Source: Porticoccaceae bacterium
GTDB taxonomy: Bacteria > Pseudomonadota > Gammaproteobacteria > Pseudomonadales > Porticoccaceae
Length of the DNA stretch: 14,396 nucleotides
Assembly: GCA_023228865.1 (NCBI GenBank)
Contig: JALOAH010000088.1
Location: 1-14,396 of the forward strand
Direction: 5' to 3'
Below are positions 14,326 through 14,396 of the stretch, one piece after another (position 1 is the stretch's first letter; every line of letters begins with the position of its first letter). The notes under the pieces are model-generated. The model worked only from the letters and a program-made list of their open reading frames with translations, was not told the origin of the DNA and ran no database searches. The position numbers were made by a program, and so were the translations under genes.

Positions 14326-14396
<71 letters not shown>

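Overview
The window looks like a piece of chromosome from a marine-type gammaproteobacterium (Halieaceae, Spongiibacteraceae or a relative). This is inferred from three things: two large TonB-dependent receptors of the 'EEIIVTAQRRE.S.QDVP' type, a set of acyl-CoA enzymes, and a gammaproteobacterial 4.5S/SRP RNA at the right edge. Judged by eye, the left end (CoA-transferase) and the last protein gene are GC-rich, while the P450, the TetR gene and several intergenic stretches are clearly more AT-rich. This fits an accessory catabolic block beside a housekeeping locus.

Layout. Positions 1-5081 are all on the minus strand. In order of transcription they hold a cytochrome P450, a TonB-dependent receptor and a tandem class III (CaiB/BaiF) CoA-transferase that runs off the left edge. 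Positions 5082-5286 are a divergent regulatory region built around a perfect 46-bp palindrome. Positions 5287-8846 on the plus strand hold a second TonB-dependent receptor and an acyl-CoA dehydrogenase. An enoyl-CoA hydratase/isomerase-family protein converges on them (minus, 9032-9847), with a hairpin terminator in between. A nitronate monooxygenase-like flavoprotein and a TetR-family regulator follow on the plus strand (10226-12237). Positions 12238-12600 hold a decayed IS5-type transposase fragment and a 28-bp palindromic repeat. A conserved 481-residue protein of unknown function (minus, 12597-14042) comes next, with a second copy of the palindromic repeat upstream of it. The 5' part of the SRP RNA gene (ffs) begins at about 14326.

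How the genes may work together (inference). The receptors would import a scarce, probably hydrophobic or aromatic/terpenoid/steroid-like substrate. The P450 would hydroxylate it, the CoA-transferase would activate it or pass CoA between intermediates, and the dehydrogenase and crotonase would carry out beta-oxidation-like steps. The flavoprotein would act on an intermediate and the TetR protein would sense an acyl-CoA or the substrate. Both acyl-CoA enzymes carry substitutions at residues normally used for catalysis, so the chemistry may not be textbook beta-oxidation. The substrate cannot be read from the sequence.

Main points for follow-up: the symmetric divergent promoter/operator palindrome between P450 and receptor; the folded leader upstream of the first receptor; the paired compensatory change between the two 28-bp palindromes, one of which supplies a stop codon; and the unusual active sites of the acyl-CoA enzymes.
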